Shown piece by piece: positions 25,793 to 34,459 of a DNA stretch of 64,000 nucleotides. Each line of letters starts with the position of its first letter. Position 1 is the first letter of the stretch. The DNA is from Cobetia sp. cqz5-12 (GTDB taxonomy: Bacteria > Pseudomonadota > Gammaproteobacteria > Pseudomonadales > Halomonadaceae). Below the pieces are notes generated by a model. The model searched no databases. It was not told the DNA's origin and saw nothing but the letters and a program-made list of their open reading frames with translations. A program made the translations under genes and the position numbers. The stretch lies in the NCBI RefSeq assembly GCF_016495405.1, contig NZ_CP044522.1, positions 496,001 through 560,000 of the forward strand, read 5' to 3'.

Positions 25793-27469
25793 CTAGCTCT
25801 CGTCACCCTGGCTCGGGGTAGAGGCCTTGGCGATGGCGCCAGTGTTGTCGGCGGCTTCCAGCTTGGCCAGCATGTTCTCTGACTGACGCTTGAAGTTGGC
25901 GAGCGCCTTGCCGGACAGAGACTTGTTGTTCGGCAGCTGAACGCGCATGGCATCGACCTGGCGGTTGTTGACCATCACCTCATAGTGCAGGTGCGGGCCG
26001 GTGGAGCGGCCGGTGTTGCCTGACAGGGCGATCTTTTCACCCATGGTCACGCGCTCGCCTTTCTTGACCAGCGGGCGTGACAGGTGCAGGTAACGGGTCT
26101 TGTAGCCGTTGTCCATGCGCAGCACCAGATAGCGACCGGCCAGCGGGTGGTTGCCGACCAGCTCGACGACGCCATCCGCGGTGGAAAGTACCGGCGTGCC
26201 GACACGCACCGCGAAGTCAGTGCCCTTGTGCGGGCTGATGCGTCCGGTCACCGGATGGCGACGGCTGAGGTTGAACGGCGAGCTGATGCGCGCCTTGTGC
26301 GCCAGCGGATAGCGATTGAAGGCCGGGTCGAGGCCCTTGCCATCAGGGGTGTAGTAGCGGCCATCACTGTTGTTGCGCACCACGGTCAGTGACTTGCGAG
26401 ACCCTTCGTAGCGTGCGGCGAGGATGCGGGAGTCCATGCTGGTGCCGTCGATCATGTCGGACTCGACCAGCACCTGGAACTTGTCACCCTTGCGCGTATC
26501 GCGACGGAAATCGATCTTCTTGCCCAGCACCTGGGTCAGCTGGCTGACTTCCGCGACGCCCAGACCAGTGGCTTCCGCCGACAGGGAGAAGCTGCCACTG
26601 ACCGTACCGGCGAACATGCGCTGAGTGGCCTGGGTCGCCTTCTCGATCTTGGCGACATTGAAGCTTTCACCGCCGGCCTCACGCTTGACCATGAAGCCGC
26701 GACGCGCGTCCTTCATGATGCGCAACGCCAGCAGGTTGCCGTCTTCATCCAGCTTGTAATCGAAGTTGTCGCCGATGCGCCAATGCGTCAGCACGCGCTT
26801 GTCAGGCAGCGCCTTGAGGATGCGCGTGGTTTCGCTGTAGCCAAGCCCCAGCGAGCGCTCCGCCATCACGGCAAAGGTGTCGCCGGCCTGCACGGTATAG
26901 GTCTGCCACTCGGGCACATAGACTTCCTTGGCCGCCAGTTCGGTCTGCAGCGTCGGGCTTTCACCGAGCTCGACCGGGTCGACGGAAAGGTCGTCATAGG
27001 AGGTGCCGCCGGCCTGTTCGTCGGTCGCGGTGCCGATGACGGCTTCTGCGGTCTTCACCGCCGCCGGCGCCAATGCCACGATCGGGCCTGCTGTCTGGTT
27101 GTCGGGATGATAGTTGGCATCCGTCAGCAGCGTCGGCATGTCGAAATCGATAGCGACGATCTCGCTGGGCGTCAGCGCTGCCAACGGGATGTCACCGGAG
27201 GCCGAGCTGACCGGAGTCTGATCGCCGAGCTGCGCCGGGCTCAGGGGAGACTGAGTGTCATCGGCGGCAGCAATCGCCAGCGGCAGTCTAGCTGGGGTAC
27301 TGGAATTCGCACTGGCCAGGTCGATGGCGATGGACTGTGAGGCCGTAGAGACATCAGGAGAATCGAATGTTTCGAGAAGCTTGTGAGCACCCAGCACGGT
27401 AACCATGGTGGCAACAGGTAAAAGAAGATACTTGTGCGCGCGAGGGAGCGAATGAAGGATTCGCAGCAT
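25793..27469 (-). CDS. M23 family murein endopeptidase (MepM-like)
   Basis: 558 aa envelope peptidase that cleaves peptidoglycan cross-links. An N-terminal membrane anchor (YLLLPVATMVTVLGAHKLL) leads to a variable linker, then an OapA/LysM-like segment (YVPEWQTYTVQAGDTFAVMA), a mid domain, and the LytM/M23 domain in the last 180 residues. The zinc ligands are visible as HKGTDFAVRVGTPV (His and Asp) and GPHLHYEV (HxH). The organisation matches MepM/YebA. It is divergent from the LysR gene across a 446-bp AT-rich gap. The extreme C terminus carries a ~45-residue tail beyond the peptidase fold. Confidence 0.9.
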   Translation of the reverse strand: MLRILHSLPRAHKYLLLPVATMVTVLGAHKLLETFDSPDVSTASQSIAIDLASANSSTPARLPLAIAAADDTQSPLSPAQLGDQTPVSSASGDIPLAALTPSEIVAIDFDMPTLLTDANYHPDNQTAGPIVALAPAAVKTAEAVIGTATDEQAGGTSYDDLSVDPVELGESPTLQTELAAKEVYVPEWQTYTVQAGDTFAVMAERSLGLGYSETTRILKALPDKRVLTHWRIGDNFDYKLDEDGNLLALRIMKDARRGFMVKREAGGESFNVAKIEKATQATQRMFAGTVSGSFSLSAEATGLGVAEVSQLTQVLGKKIDFRRDTRKGDKFQVLVESDMIDGTSMDSRILAARYEGSRKSLTVVRNNSDGRYYTPDGKGLDPAFNRYPLAHKARISSPFNLSRRHPVTGRISPHKGTDFAVRVGTPVLSTADGVVELVGNHPLAGRYLVLRMDNGYKTRYLHLSRPLVKKGERVTMGEKIALSGNTGRSTGPHLHYEVMVNNRQVDAMRVQLPNNKSLSGKALANFKRQSENMLAKLEAADNTGAIAKASTPSQGDES

Positions 27470-27915
27470 ATGTGACCGATAAAGTTATGTGAAATGAAAA
27501 GATGGCAACAATGAGGCATTCGAACCTTAACCAAGGTTCCCATCGTTCGATAGGCTGGACGCATGTCCAGTATGAGTAATTCAACCCTGTTTAGATCATT
27601 GACGGCGCAATTGGCGGTACCGGCAACATGAGGTCTGGCGAAAATAGCGCCATTTTTGCTTAGGAAACGCTGTTCAGGCAGTAAATCCTGCTTGGTGTTA
27701 AATTTTGTAAAGTTACGCAAAATAGCGTATTTGGCCTCCTGCATTTCAGAGGATGCCGACCTGATGTCCGAGGATTGCGACCAGATGTCGGGAGTCTGAC
27801 AGCACAGAATGCTCTTTTGCTCCCGTCGGGTTGCAGTATCAGGTGTCTGGTTTTTTGCGTCTGGCATGTCAGGATTGCCCGGTGCATTCCCGCACGCCCC
27901 GCAAGAGGAACTCCG
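27470..27915. other. Divergent promoter region, AT-rich, with a 21-bp duplication
   Basis: 446 bp between the peptidase (minus) and LysR (plus) genes, clearly more AT-rich than its surroundings at 27480-27740. AAAATAGCG occurs twice (about 27642 and 27719). A 21-bp imperfect direct repeat lies at 27750-27770 and 27771-27791. Open frames here lack ribosome sites. Confidence 0.6.
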
Positions 27916-28821
27916 ATGTCGTCACGCGTGACACTGGCCCAGTGGCAGATGCTGGCCGCCGTGGTGGACCACGGCAGCTTCGCGCGCGCGGCGGCCGCGA
28001 TCCACAAGAGTCCCTCGACCCTGAATCACGCCGTGCATCGTCTCGAGGCCTTGCTGGGCGTCCAGGTGCTGGAGCCGGTCGGGCGCAATGTCCGACTGAC
28101 CGAGGCGGGTGAACTGCTGCTGCGCCGGGCGCGTCAGCTGATCGAGAATGCGCAGGCACTCGAAAATGTGGCCGATGCGCTGTCGGCAGGCATGGAGAGC
28201 GAGATCGCCATCGCGGTGGATCAGCTGTTTCCGTCGGATGTGCTGGCACGGGCGCTTGAGGCCTTCTCGACGGCCTACCCTCAGGTGCGCGTCCAGCTAC
28301 ATGAGACGACGCTGACCGGCGGGCGCGAGCTGTTCGAGGAAAAGGAAGCGGACCTGTTGATCAGCGGCCTGATGCTGGATGGCCATCTCGGCACCCCGTT
28401 GTTGCGTGAAACCTTCATCGCCGTGGCGGCGCCGGGGCACCCGCTGCATGCCCTGGGGCGACCGCTGGATCTGCGTGACCTCGTGCAGCATCGACAGCTG
28501 GTGGTGCGTGACAGCAGTCGTTCAAGCGGCATGGATGCCGGTTGGCTCAAGGCCGAGGCGCGCTGGACGGTCAGTCATCTGGCCACGTCAGTCGATCTTG
28601 CCGAACGCGGGCTGGGCTTCGCCTGGTTGCCCCGTACCCGCATGAGCGATGCTCTGGCTCGGGGGCGGCTGCTGCCACTGCCGCTGGCCAATGGCGGCGA
28701 GCGCGAAGTGTCGCTGATGCTCTATCTGCCGGACGATGATCGCGCGGGCCCCGCCGTCCGCGCGATGAAGGCGCAGCTGCACGCTGCCGTCGAGCAGGAC
28801 GCCAGCGAGCGGCGCTCCTGA
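27916..28821 (+). CDS. LysR-family transcriptional regulator
   Basis: 301 aa. An N-terminal winged helix-turn-helix at residues ~5-65 (QWQMLAAVVDHGSFARAAAA, SPSTLNHAVHRLEALLGV) is followed by a type 2 periplasmic-binding-like effector domain. Start 27916 follows AGAGGA; the frame is open 47 codons upstream without a ribosome site. The gene lies 161 bp ahead of the glutathionyl-hydroquinone reductase gene on the same strand, so that gene is a plausible target, but this is inference. The effector is unknown. Confidence 0.92.
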   Translation: MSSRVTLAQWQMLAAVVDHGSFARAAAAIHKSPSTLNHAVHRLEALLGVQVLEPVGRNVRLTEAGELLLRRARQLIENAQALENVADALSAGMESEIAIAVDQLFPSDVLARALEAFSTAYPQVRVQLHETTLTGGRELFEEKEADLLISGLMLDGHLGTPLLRETFIAVAAPGHPLHALGRPLDLRDLVQHRQLVVRDSSRSSGMDAGWLKAEARWTVSHLATSVDLAERGLGFAWLPRTRMSDALARGRLLPLPLANGGEREVSLMLYLPDDDRAGPAVRAMKAQLHAAVEQDASERRS

Positions 28822-28948
28822 AAGCGTATAGGGTCTGAAAAGCGTGAGGGCTTGAGAAGAGCGCACAATGTGATCGTTCGAGAAACTCGATCGTTGCCAC
28901 GCAGTGAATTCGCTTGCGCTGTCGCGCTCGACTCTTAGGCTGGGGACA

Positions 28949-28959
28949 CCCCCCCCCCC
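28949..28959 (+). repeat. Homopolymer of eleven C residues
   Basis: C11 tract in the gap between the LysR and reductase genes, ending 24 bp before the reductase ATG and 11 bp before its AAGGAG site. Such tracts change length by slippage; here it could vary promoter or leader spacing, not reading frame. Confidence 0.85.
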
Positions 28960-28982
28960 AAGCCATACAAGGAGCGTGCAAG

Positions 28983-29993
28983 ATGGGCTTACTGGTCGAC
29001 GGCAAGTGGCAGGATCGCTGGTATGACACCGACAGCTCCGGCGGTGAATTCAAGCGCGAAAGCGCGCGGCTCAGAGATTGGGTCGTGGCGCCCGATGCCC
29101 CGCTCGAAGGGCCGCAGGGACAAGCGGCCGTGCCTGCCAGCGCGGACCGCTTCCACCTCTACGTCTCGCTGGCTTGCCCGTGGGCGCATCGTGCGCTGAT
29201 CATGCGCTCTCTCAAGGGGCTCAAGCCGCTGGTCGGCATGTCCTACACCAGCCCGTTGATGCTCGAACATGGCTGGAGCTATCTCGAGGAAGAAGGCTCC
29301 AGCGGTGATCCGATCAATGGCGTGCGCTATCACCATCAGCTCTACACCCTGACCGACCCGCACTACACCGGCCGTGTCACCGTGCCCGCGCTGTGGGACA
29401 AGCAGACCGGTCGCATCGTCAACAACGAGTCGGCGGAGCTGGTGCGCATCTTCAATGACGCCTTCGATTCGCTGACCGGCAATGATCTGGACTTCTATCC
29501 GCAGGACCTGCGCGGCGAGATCGATGCCATCAATGCCGAGGTCTATGACAAGGTCAACAATGGCGTCTACAAGACAGGCTTCGCCACGCGTCAGGAGGTC
29601 TACGAGCGTCATTTCGCGGCGCTGTTCGAGTGCCTGGATTCACTCGAGCGCCGGCTTGCCGACTCGCGCTATCTCACCGGTGAATGGCTGACCGAAGCCG
29701 ACATCCGCCTGTTCACCACCTTGATCCGCTTCGATGCCGTCTACTTCGGGCACTTCAAGTGCAATCAGCGCCGTATCGCCGACTATCCCAATCTCTCGCA
29801 CTATCTTCGCGAGCTGTATCAGTGGCCGGGCATCGCCGAGACCTGTGATCTTGCGCATATCAAGACCCACTATTACGCCAGTCAGCAGACCATCAATCCC
29901 ACCGCCATCGTGCCGGTCGGCCCGAGCCTGGCGCTCGACGCTCCCCATGATCGCGAGCGGCTGCCGGGCCAGGGCATTCGTCGTCACGCCTGA
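28983..29993 (+). CDS. Glutathionyl-hydroquinone reductase
   Basis: Xi-class glutathione transferase (EC 1.8.5.7 family, relatives YqjG and PcpF), 336 aa. It reduces glutathionyl-hydroquinones to hydroquinones using glutathione. The catalytic motif LACPWAHRALIMRSLKGL contains the nucleophilic cysteine. RVTVPALWDKQTGRIVNNES is the glutathione-binding part of the thioredoxin fold, and the C-terminal helical domain has LTEADIRLFTTLIRFDAVY. Start 28983 follows AAGGAG at 8-bp spacing. A C11 tract lies just upstream of the ribosome site. Confidence 0.95.
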   Translation: MGLLVDGKWQDRWYDTDSSGGEFKRESARLRDWVVAPDAPLEGPQGQAAVPASADRFHLYVSLACPWAHRALIMRSLKGLKPLVGMSYTSPLMLEHGWSYLEEEGSSGDPINGVRYHHQLYTLTDPHYTGRVTVPALWDKQTGRIVNNESAELVRIFNDAFDSLTGNDLDFYPQDLRGEIDAINAEVYDKVNNGVYKTGFATRQEVYERHFAALFECLDSLERRLADSRYLTGEWLTEADIRLFTTLIRFDAVYFGHFKCNQRRIADYPNLSHYLRELYQWPGIAETCDLAHIKTHYYASQQTINPTAIVPVGPSLALDAPHDRERLPGQGIRRHA

Positions 29994-30049
29994 GGTATAG
30001 AAGTCTGAGCTGATCAAGCCTGAATTGATGGCGAGCAGCGGCGATTGGA

Positions 30050-30571
30050 TCAGGTGCGCGGTGTCGGGCGTCTGATCTTCGCCAGCCAGCGGTCCAGTGC
30101 ATTGCCGAAGTCGCGTTGCTCGCGCTGACCGTAGGCGGACGGACCGCCGGTGTGCTCGCCGCTGGAGCGCATGCTCTCCATGAAATCGCGCATCTGCACC
30201 TTGGCGCGGATGTTGTTGCTATCCAGCGCTTCGCCGCGGGTCGTCATCACCAGCGCGCCTTTCTCGATCGCCTCCAGTGCCAGCGGCAGGTCGGAGGTGA
30301 TCACCATGTCGCCGGGGTGGGCGCGCTCGACGATCAACTGATCGGCCGCGTCCGCACCCGCCGGGACCGAGATCGCCTTGACGTGCATCGAGCGCGGCAG
30401 CGGTACCTGATGATTGGCGACGAACCAGGTGGGGGTCGCGGTGCGTTCCGCCGCGCGCACCAGGATGTCACGCGCGGCGCGCGGACAGGCATCGGCGTCG
30501 ACCCACAGCGTGATGACATGCTCGGCGGGATCTTCTGGAGAGGGGGCGTCATGGTCTTGCGCGTCAGTCAT
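30050..30571 (-). CDS. YaiI/YqxD family protein (UPF0178)
   Basis: 173 aa conserved protein of unknown biochemical role. The family signature WVDADACPRAARDILVRAA is followed by VPLPRSMHVKAISVPAGADA, VITSDLPLALEAIEKGALVM and the C-terminal GPSAYGQREQRDFGNALDRW. The Asp-rich core resembles PIN-like metal-binding nuclease folds, so a nuclease function is conceivable. Start 30571 follows AGGAG at 6 bp. It converges with the reductase gene; no strong terminator is seen between them. Confidence 0.88.
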   Translation of the reverse strand: MTDAQDHDAPSPEDPAEHVITLWVDADACPRAARDILVRAAERTATPTWFVANHQVPLPRSMHVKAISVPAGADAADQLIVERAHPGDMVITSDLPLALEAIEKGALVMTTRGEALDSNNIRAKVQMRDFMESMRSSGEHTGGPSAYGQREQRDFGNALDRWLAKIRRPTPRT

Positions 30572-31161
30572 GCAGGCTCCTGTCAGGTGGCTGTCTAGCG
30601 AGTCGTGATGGCGGGGCGCATGTCTGCCCGAGGACGGGTGGCCTGCGACCAAGGTCAAAAGAAAGGATGCAGAATGCGTGAGAGGCTGCTAGAATGCCAG
30701 CTCCTCGCATGTAGTGACCCACCATCCTGAGTAGCCGAGCCCGACGTGATCGCCTTTCTTTTGGCCATCAGCCGGTATTTCGCGCCTCCCGGACCGCGTG
30801 GCGTAGCTTGCCCCAGCCATCCGTGACCCCTCGATTCGATCGATGTCCGGCCGCCGCGATGCAAGACCCGTCCCTGTCCACAGTGTGCATGATGGAGCGC
30901 CCCGAGACTCTGAGTAGAAGAGCCTCTGGTTGCTGTACGGTCGCCGCAGCGTTGTGCCTGAAAGTGGAATTGCGTCCACCTTCAGAGCAACCCGGGCCCG
31001 TCCATGCCAAGACGTCCAGCACTCGTACGTTTTTTCTGATGATGCCAGCGCCTCGTGCCTGACTGCATCGCCAGACGGAGCCCTTACGCTTCGTGTCGGT
31101 TCAACCCGACCCATTCTTCAGCTGCAAGCCTTACTTGTAGCCATTTAGGTGTGAGATATAC
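30572..31161. other. Divergent region with long leader of deaD
   Basis: 590 bp between the YaiI-family and deaD genes. No supported gene. Enterobacterial deaD/csdA mRNAs are known to carry long structured leaders, and the size of this gap permits the same here. A run of six T at about 31031 follows a mixed-sequence stretch; no convincing hairpin precedes it. Confidence 0.5.
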
Positions 31162-32868
31162 ATGACCACGACTTCCGTCGTCGATCGCTTCAGCGATCTT
31201 GCCCTGCTGCCTGCCGTCCTGACCTCTCTCGAGAAGCTGGGCTACGAAACTCCGTCCCCGATCCAGGCTCAGACCATCCCGAGTCTGCTCGAAGGCCGTG
31301 ACATGATCGGCCAGGCACAGACGGGTACCGGCAAGACCGCTGCCTTTGCACTCCCGCTGTTGACCCGTCTGGACCTCGACCGCCGTGAACCGCAGGTTCT
31401 CGTGCTGGCCCCGACCCGTGAGCTGGCCCAACAGGTCGCCGTCAACTTCACACGTTACGGTCAGTTCATGCGTGGCCTGGAAGTGGCCACTCTCTGCGGT
31501 GGTCAGGACTACCGCGAGCAGATGCGCAGCCTCAAGAGCGGCGCGCAGATCGTCGTCGGCACCCCGGGTCGTGTCATCGACCACCTGGACCGCAAGAGCC
31601 TGAACCTGAACGGCCTGAAAGCCCTCGTGCTGGATGAAGCCGATGAGATGCTGCGCATGGGCTTCATCGATGACGTCAAGCGCGTCGTCGCCGATACCCC
31701 GAAGGAAGCGCAGCGCGTCTTCTTCTCCGCGACGCTGCCGACCGAGATCGAGCGTATCGTCAACCGCTACCTGGTTGATCCGGTCAAGGTTGCCATCAAG
31801 TCCGAATCGCGTACCGCTTCCACCATCGAACAGATGATGGTGCGTGTCGAAGGCGGCGCCAAGCTCGAAGCGCTGTCACGTCTGCTGGAAGTCGAGACCG
31901 TCGATGCGGCCATCGTCTTCGTGCGTACCCGTGCCGCCTGTACCACTGTCGTCGAACAGCTGATCGCTCGCGGTATCTCCGCGGCAGCGCTGTCCGGTGA
32001 TCTGGACCAGTCCCTGCGCGAGCGCACCGTGACTCGCCTCAAGCGTGGCAAGGTCGACGTGCTGGTCGCGACCGACGTCGCCGCTCGTGGTCTGGACGTG
32101 GCGCGCATCACCCACGTCTTCAACTACGACCTGCCGGGCGACAGCGAATCCTTCGTCCACCGTACTGGCCGTACTGGCCGTGCCGGTCGTGAAGGTCGCG
32201 CCATCACCTTCGTCAGCGGTCGCGAAATGCGCAAGGTTCGCTGGATGGAGCAGGCCCTGGGCCAGCGCATCACCGAACGCCAGCTGCCGAGCGAAGAAGA
32301 GATCCGTGGCCACCGTGACGCCGCCTTCCGTGCTCGCGTCGTCGAAGCCCTGGGCAGCAGCTCCAACGGTCACCGCGCTCTGGTCCAGAGCCTGGTCGAA
32401 GAAGGTCACGATCCGGTCGAGCTGGCCGCTGTCTTCGTCAAGATGGCTCGCGCCGAAGAGACGCCGATCCAGTCTCTGCCGAAGCCGGGTGCGCGTCGCA
32501 ACGAGCGTTCCGAGCGCGGTGAGCGTTCCGAGCGTCCGGAACGTGGTGAGCGTCGCAACTCCGCGCCGGTCGCACGTGAAGGCATGAAGCTCTACCGTGT
32601 GGCCGTCGGCCACCGTGACGGCGTCAAGCCGGGCCAGCTGGTTGGCGCTCTCGCCAACGAAGGCGGCATCGAAGGGTCACGCATCGGTCGCATCGACATC
32701 CGCAACACGCACAGTGTCGTGGAACTGCCGAGCGGTCTGCCGACCAGCATCGTGTCCAAGATGGCGCGTGCTCGCGTCGCTGGCCGCCCGCTGGAACTGG
32801 CAGAAGACGGCGCGGGCGCTCGTCCGCAGCGCCGTGAAGGTGGCAACGACGACCGTCGTCGCGCCTGA
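31162..32868 (+). CDS. deaD: DEAD-box ATP-dependent RNA helicase
   Basis: 568 aa, CsdA/DeaD family, active in cold-adapted ribosome assembly and mRNA turnover. Motifs in order: Q motif (YETPSPIQAQTIP), Walker A AQTGTGKT near residue 52, PTRELAQQ, GTPGRVIDHL, DEAD box VLDEADEM, SAT, and motif VI HRTGRTGRAGR. The C-terminal part has a DbpA-type RNA-binding domain (LYRVAVGHRDGVKPGQLVGA). A low-complexity Arg/Glu linker (NERSERGERSERPERGERR) separates the helicase core from it. The ribosome site is weak (GTGAG), consistent with leader-dependent control. Confidence 0.96.
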   Translation: MTTTSVVDRFSDLALLPAVLTSLEKLGYETPSPIQAQTIPSLLEGRDMIGQAQTGTGKTAAFALPLLTRLDLDRREPQVLVLAPTRELAQQVAVNFTRYGQFMRGLEVATLCGGQDYREQMRSLKSGAQIVVGTPGRVIDHLDRKSLNLNGLKALVLDEADEMLRMGFIDDVKRVVADTPKEAQRVFFSATLPTEIERIVNRYLVDPVKVAIKSESRTASTIEQMMVRVEGGAKLEALSRLLEVETVDAAIVFVRTRAACTTVVEQLIARGISAAALSGDLDQSLRERTVTRLKRGKVDVLVATDVAARGLDVARITHVFNYDLPGDSESFVHRTGRTGRAGREGRAITFVSGREMRKVRWMEQALGQRITERQLPSEEEIRGHRDAAFRARVVEALGSSSNGHRALVQSLVEEGHDPVELAAVFVKMARAEETPIQSLPKPGARRNERSERGERSERPERGERRNSAPVAREGMKLYRVAVGHRDGVKPGQLVGALANEGGIEGSRIGRIDIRNTHSVVELPSGLPTSIVSKMARARVAGRPLELAEDGAGARPQRREGGNDDRRRA

Positions 32869-32936
32869 TCAGGTCTGGGTCTCGAGCTTGAGCCTGGCCG
32901 GTACTGATCGCAGTGCTGGCCACGGCTTCTGAAAAG

Positions 32937-32968
32937 ACCGGTATCTCTCACGAGGTGCCGGTTTTTTT
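32937..32968 (+). terminator. Terminator of deaD
   Basis: Stem ACCGGTA/TGCCGGT with a 12-nt loop followed by a T7 run, about 70 bp after the stop codon. Confidence 0.85.
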
Positions 32969-33059
32969 GTGCCTGGACGAAAGGCGTCACCGGGGCTGGT
33001 ATCCTGTGCTGTCATAGCGGTGGAGCGTCCACCGTCCATCATTTCCCGAGGATGCACAG

Positions 33060-33632
33060 ATGATCTCTTCACTCGATGCCCTGCGCCGTGGCCTGCAGGC
33101 CACGCCTGCCCGCCAGCTGATGCTGTGTGCTCTGCTGGTGTCACCATGGGGGCCAGTCACGACGGCCCACGCCGAATCCGATATCCCGGCCAGCCATGCC
33201 ACGCCGGAAATTCGCGTGCCCTTGGTTTCGCTGGAGGCCCTGCGTCTGGCGCCGGTGGTCTCACCGCAGGGCGAAGCCCTGGGCAAGGTCGAGGATGTGC
33301 TCAGTGACACCCGTGGTCAGATCCATCGCCTGCTGATTCGTCCTGATGGCGGCGACAAGGCGGCCAGCATCGATTTCGCGCGCTTCACTCGTGAGGCGGT
33401 CAGTGACCCGCTGGCGGCTGCGGCGCCCGGCGACATCCGCTACCGACTGGTGCTCGACATGACGCCGGAGCAGCTGCTGGCACGCGCGGACCAGCCGCTG
33501 TCCAACCGGTTGTCGCGTCAGCTGGAACGCAGCATGGGGGAGGTCGGCAACGGACTGGATATCTTCCGCAATCAGGCGGCGGAGGTGCTGCGTTCACTGG
33601 GCAAGCAGCTTGAAGGTGAGGGCGATCGATAG
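33060..33632 (+). CDS. Secreted PRC-barrel domain protein, second copy
   Basis: 190 aa. The signal peptide ends near LLVSPWGPVTTAHA. The mature part includes the PRC-barrel-like core LEALRLAPVVSPQGEALG, KVEDVLSDTRGQIHRLLIRP, followed by a helical C-terminal region with many Arg/Gln. It shares the V-E-D-[IV]-L-x-D pattern with the protein at 22599-23156 but little else. The ribosome site is modest (CGAGGA). Function unknown; periplasmic location inferred from the signal peptide. Confidence 0.75.
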   Translation: MISSLDALRRGLQATPARQLMLCALLVSPWGPVTTAHAESDIPASHATPEIRVPLVSLEALRLAPVVSPQGEALGKVEDVLSDTRGQIHRLLIRPDGGDKAASIDFARFTREAVSDPLAAAAPGDIRYRLVLDMTPEQLLARADQPLSNRLSRQLERSMGEVGNGLDIFRNQAAEVLRSLGKQLEGEGDR

Positions 33633-33670
33633 CATCTGAGGGAGAAAGACCCGCAACCGCCGTGAGGGAA

Positions 33671-33694
33671 TGCATGAGTAAGTGCATGAGTGAG
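33671..33694 (+). repeat. 12-bp duplication over the nfi start codon
   Basis: TGCATGAGTAAG (33671-33682) and TGCATGAGTGAG (33683-33694) duplicate the start-codon context in frame. Confidence 0.8.
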
Positions 33695-34453
33695 TGGACG
33701 ACAGCACTGCATGATTGGAATCTCGACCCTGCCGCCGCCGTTGCCAAGCAACGCGAAATGGCCACTCGACTGACGCTGACGCCGCCCTGGGGTACAAGCC
33801 TCGACGAGTGGCCAGCGACCATCACGGGGGTCGATATCGGCTTCGAGGATGAGGGCGAGGTGACACGTGCGGCGGTGGTGACGCTGGATCTGGCGACGCT
33901 CGAACCCCTCGAGCAGCAGCTGATCCGTCAGCCGACCCGCATGCCGTATATTCCGGGCTTGCTGTCGTTTCGGGAGCTGCCCGCCGCCATCGCTGCCCTG
34001 GAGTCACTGGAGCGTGCGCCTGAATGCCTGATGGTGGACGGCCACGGCATCGCCCATCCACGCCGCCTGGGCGTAGCGGCGCATCTCGGCCTGTGGTGTG
34101 ACCTGCCATCCTTCGGCGTGGCCAAGAAGCGTCTGTGCGGCAAGCATGGCGAACCGGGCGATGCGCGCGGTGACTGGGTCGCGCTGACCGATCGCGTGCG
34201 TGAGGCGGATGGCGAGCTCGGCATCATCGAGAATACCGAGCTGCCCAGACGCGAACAGCGCAGCCAGCTGGGCGCCGTGCTGCGCTCGCGCGCGAAGGTC
34301 AAGCCGGTGTTCGTCTCGCCGGGCCAGCGCATGAACCTGGACACGGCGCTGGCGATGACCCTGCACTGTCTGGGCAAGACCAAGCTGCCCGAGCCGACCC
34401 GACTGGCGGATCAGCTCGCCAGCCGCCGCCTAAAGCGGCTTCGCGATGCCTGA
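33674..34453 (+). CDS. nfi: Endonuclease V
   Basis: 259 aa. Cleaves DNA one base 3' of deaminated purines (inosine) and starts alternative excision repair. Signature blocks: ITGVDIGFEDEG (catalytic Asp), MPYIPGLLSFRELPA (with the Tyr wedge region), CLMVDGHGIAHPRRLGVAAH (second catalytic Asp), and the C-terminal KPVFVSPGQRMNLDTALAM. Slightly longer than E. coli Nfi. Start 33674 follows GAGGG. A 12-bp repeat at the start places two near-identical ATG contexts (33674 and 33686), so the true start may be 12 bp later. Confidence 0.95.
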   Translation: MSKCMSEWTTALHDWNLDPAAAVAKQREMATRLTLTPPWGTSLDEWPATITGVDIGFEDEGEVTRAAVVTLDLATLEPLEQQLIRQPTRMPYIPGLLSFRELPAAIAALESLERAPECLMVDGHGIAHPRRLGVAAHLGLWCDLPSFGVAKKRLCGKHGEPGDARGDWVALTDRVREADGELGIIENTELPRREQRSQLGAVLRSRAKVKPVFVSPGQRMNLDTALAMTLHCLGKTKLPEPTRLADQLASRRLKRLRDA

Positions 34454-34459
34454 CCGCCG

